Assembly (NCBI GenBank): GCA_022829145.1
Contig: CM040764.1
Coordinates: 2,875,552-2,939,551 of the forward strand
Origin: Albula goreensis
Taxonomy: Eukaryota; Chordata; Actinopteri; Albuliformes; Albulidae
Length of the DNA: 64,000 nucleotides
Direction: 5' to 3'
Made by a program: the position numbers and the translations under genes
Part shown: positions 62,280-64,000 of the stretch, piece by piece
Numbering within the stretch: the stretch's first letter is position 1
Layout: every line of letters starts with the position of its first letter
The notes under the pieces: model-generated
Told to the model about the DNA's origin: nothing
What the model saw: only the letters and a program-made list of their open reading frames with translations
The model's database searches: none

Positions 62280-62290
62280 AAAGAGAGAAT
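61984..62290. repeat. three (TG)n microsatellites within a TG-rich stretch
   Basis: Nearly pure (TG)n tracts lie at 61984-62021, 62137-62158 and 62230-62278. The sequence between them is also TG-rich (GTATGAAAGTACGGGTGAATG). The long open frames of alternating Val/Cys or Thr/His here are artefacts of the repeat. Confidence 0.9.
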
Positions 62291-62654
62291 GTATGTGAGG
62301 CTTCTGCTAAGACCAAAAGACCCTCCCTTAGGATTTCCACTGAAGCTGTTATTCTTTGCAGAGAAATGGAGATCTTTTCCCAACATCTGTTGAACATATC
62401 TCTATGATACAACAAGACTACTATCACCAAAGTCAGCCTATGCTATTGCTATATCAAGGTTGAAGTATTTCTAACAGAAATGACTGAAAATATTCATTAA
62501 ATAATACAAATTCTGATATTGCTAACACTCAAAAGTTGTATCTCATGAATGGTTGATAAACACTGAATTTTGAATGTGAGTGTCTAAGTCTATTGAATAC
62601 AGATTCAAGGCCACATGGTGTTGGAAGTTTGGCTGAAAGTCTACCCTGGACTTT

Positions 62655-62912
62655 AGCCAGGAGTCAATCAACATTTCGTCCTTAACTTTGACCTGAATTT
62701 AATCAACACTTAACCTTAAATTTCACTGAAAAATAATGGCAAGTATTATTTTCCCCCTGCCCCCCACAAATAAATTTTGGCAGGCCCACACAGTCTCCAA
62801 AATGAACTCCAAAACCCAACTCTGTTCGTGAAAAAGAAAAACAAACTCTTTTGATTTAATTTTTTTCCTTTAAAGTTATGGGCAAATGCTGATTGATTGA
62901 TTAATTCCTGGC
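62655..62912. mobile_element. family C MITE, with internal duplication
   Basis: The left end AGCCAGGAGTCAATCAACAT plus TTCGTCCTTAACTTTGAC mirrors the right end GGGCAAATGCTGATTGATTG plus ATTAATTCCTGGC. A second TTTAATCAACACTTAACCTTAA follows the left arm, as if the terminus were duplicated or two copies were joined. Confidence 0.55.
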
Positions 62913-63774
62913 AATTTTCTCATTTATTACTCCCTTGAGGGGGTCTTTGTAGTTACCCGAGTGCTCAGTTTGTGAAATCTCGTCGCTGTGAGGTTTCCCA
63001 AATGGGGAGGGCTGCTGAAACTCTAGTCCTCTCAGCGGGGAGGTTGCCCTCCCCCACCGCACCACTGATGAGAGTGCCGCAGAGTAGTGTGCAGCTGGCC
63101 GCGGTTTTTGCCAAGCTGGAGGTAGGGGTTTCTTCCACCTCGCTGCACAAGAGCGACTCCTGTGGTGGAATGGGTGTCCGTGGCGTGCCTGCGCAGAATT
63201 TGCGTCAAAGGCCCACTTCCAGCCAGTTTTACTTCCGCTTTGTACACAAAAAAAAAAGCTAAAAGTGGTGATGTGGACGGCACCTCCTCCGAGAAAATAT
63301 CTTCTCCTCATTTGGCCATAAACTTTATGAGTAGGATAGCTAGTTATGACACATTCGTAAAATACACAATAACGTACATCTCAGCATGTGAGAATGTTGT
63401 TTTAGGAGGGGAAGGAAAATTGATATTTGTGAAAAAGAGCTCCCTACCTGGACAACTTCACTGGGTCCAGCTCAAAATGGGGAAGGCTGAAGCACACAGA
63501 ACTCAGAGAATGGACACTTTTAATGAACAAGGGAGACCGAAGTTTCGACGTCCCTGAAAATCGATTTTTATCAGCCAAAGCACTCAAACTTAGACTAAAA
63601 CAGCAATTTTCAGACTTGGATCAGTGTGCTGTGCTGTTGTAAAAGTATAGGACAGGATATGTCAGGGGAGGAACATCAAAATGAGTCAAGCGGCCCTTAA
63701 AGTACAGGCCTTGCACATAATCACTATGTGGCTCAGCTGGAGGACTGCAGTTAAAATTATATGTGGGTGGTAGC
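62913..63774. other. upstream flank, no gene recognised
   Basis: A complex, CpG-containing block at about 62935-63290 is open in several frames on both strands (up to 136 codons, none recognisable). It is followed by AT-rich sequence up to the terminal hAT-type MITE. Confidence 0.45.
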
Positions 63775-63997
63775 CAATGGTGGACGAAGTACACATCTTT
63801 GTGCCTATAAATCACAGTACTTTTACTTTTGGCGCTTAAGTACATTTAGAAACAAGCACTGGAGTACTTCAACTCAAGGAGAAGTTCAAACAGAGTAAAG
63901 GCAGAGTACTTGTACTTTTGCTTGACAAATGTTTTACCGAGACGAACTGTACTTTCACTCAAGTACAGAAGTTGTGTACTTTGTCCACTACTGTTGG
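63775..63997. mobile_element. hAT-type MITE (GTGGACAAAGTACAC ends)
   Basis: The left end CAATGGTGGACGAAGTACAC is the inverse of the right end, which reverse-complements to CAACAGTAGTGGACAAAGTACAC. The interior is made of ACTTTTACTTTT/AAGTAC motifs. Non-autonomous elements with these ends are very common in teleosts. The right flank runs off the window, so a target duplication cannot be checked. Confidence 0.65.
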
Positions 63998-64000
63998 TGG

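Noticed and set aside
61967-62430. Open frames of repeated Val/Cys and Thr/His
   Set aside because: They are translations of (TG)n microsatellites.

Overview
The window looks like nuclear DNA of a ray-finned fish, probably a teleost. The evidence is short coding islands with GT-AG splice sites, long AT-leaning non-coding stretches, many simple repeats, and small terminal-inverted-repeat transposons of the kinds common in teleosts. I cannot name the species from the sequence alone. It is not prokaryotic: no operons, no dense coding, and no CRISPR array.

Only one gene is supported. The minus strand carries the 5' end of a fibrillar procollagen, best identified as the alpha-1 chain of type XI collagen (col11a1). 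Four coding exons are present: exon 1 (24139 down to 24025, start codon and signal peptide), exon 2 (15626-15462), exon 3 (12813-12600) and exon 4 (6382-6220). They join in phases 1, 1, 2 and 0 into 219 uninterrupted codons. These encode a signal peptide and most of the N-terminal thrombospondin/laminin-G-like (TSPN) domain. The rest of the TSPN domain, the variable region, the triple helix and the C-propeptide must lie beyond the left edge. The introns measure about 8.4, 2.6 and 6.2 kb, and a fourth extends out of the window.

From about 24.5 to 64 kb the window is the upstream flank of col11a1. I found no convincing exon there. It holds DNA-transposon derivatives (three inverted-repeat families plus two hAT-type elements), SINE- and LINE-like relics, (TG)n, (GA)n, poly-A/T and G-run tracts. 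Between these lie blocks of complex, more GC-balanced sequence that could be conserved regulatory elements.

The most useful leads concern regulation and genome history. They are a paired SOX-type site in col11a1 intron 1, a tandem NAGNAG acceptor at exon 2, a 20-bp perfect palindrome with facing homeodomain cores, a hAT MITE with an 8-bp target duplication, a MITE nested in another MITE, and a 1.3-kb element beside its own short deletion derivative. I found no new multi-gene system.
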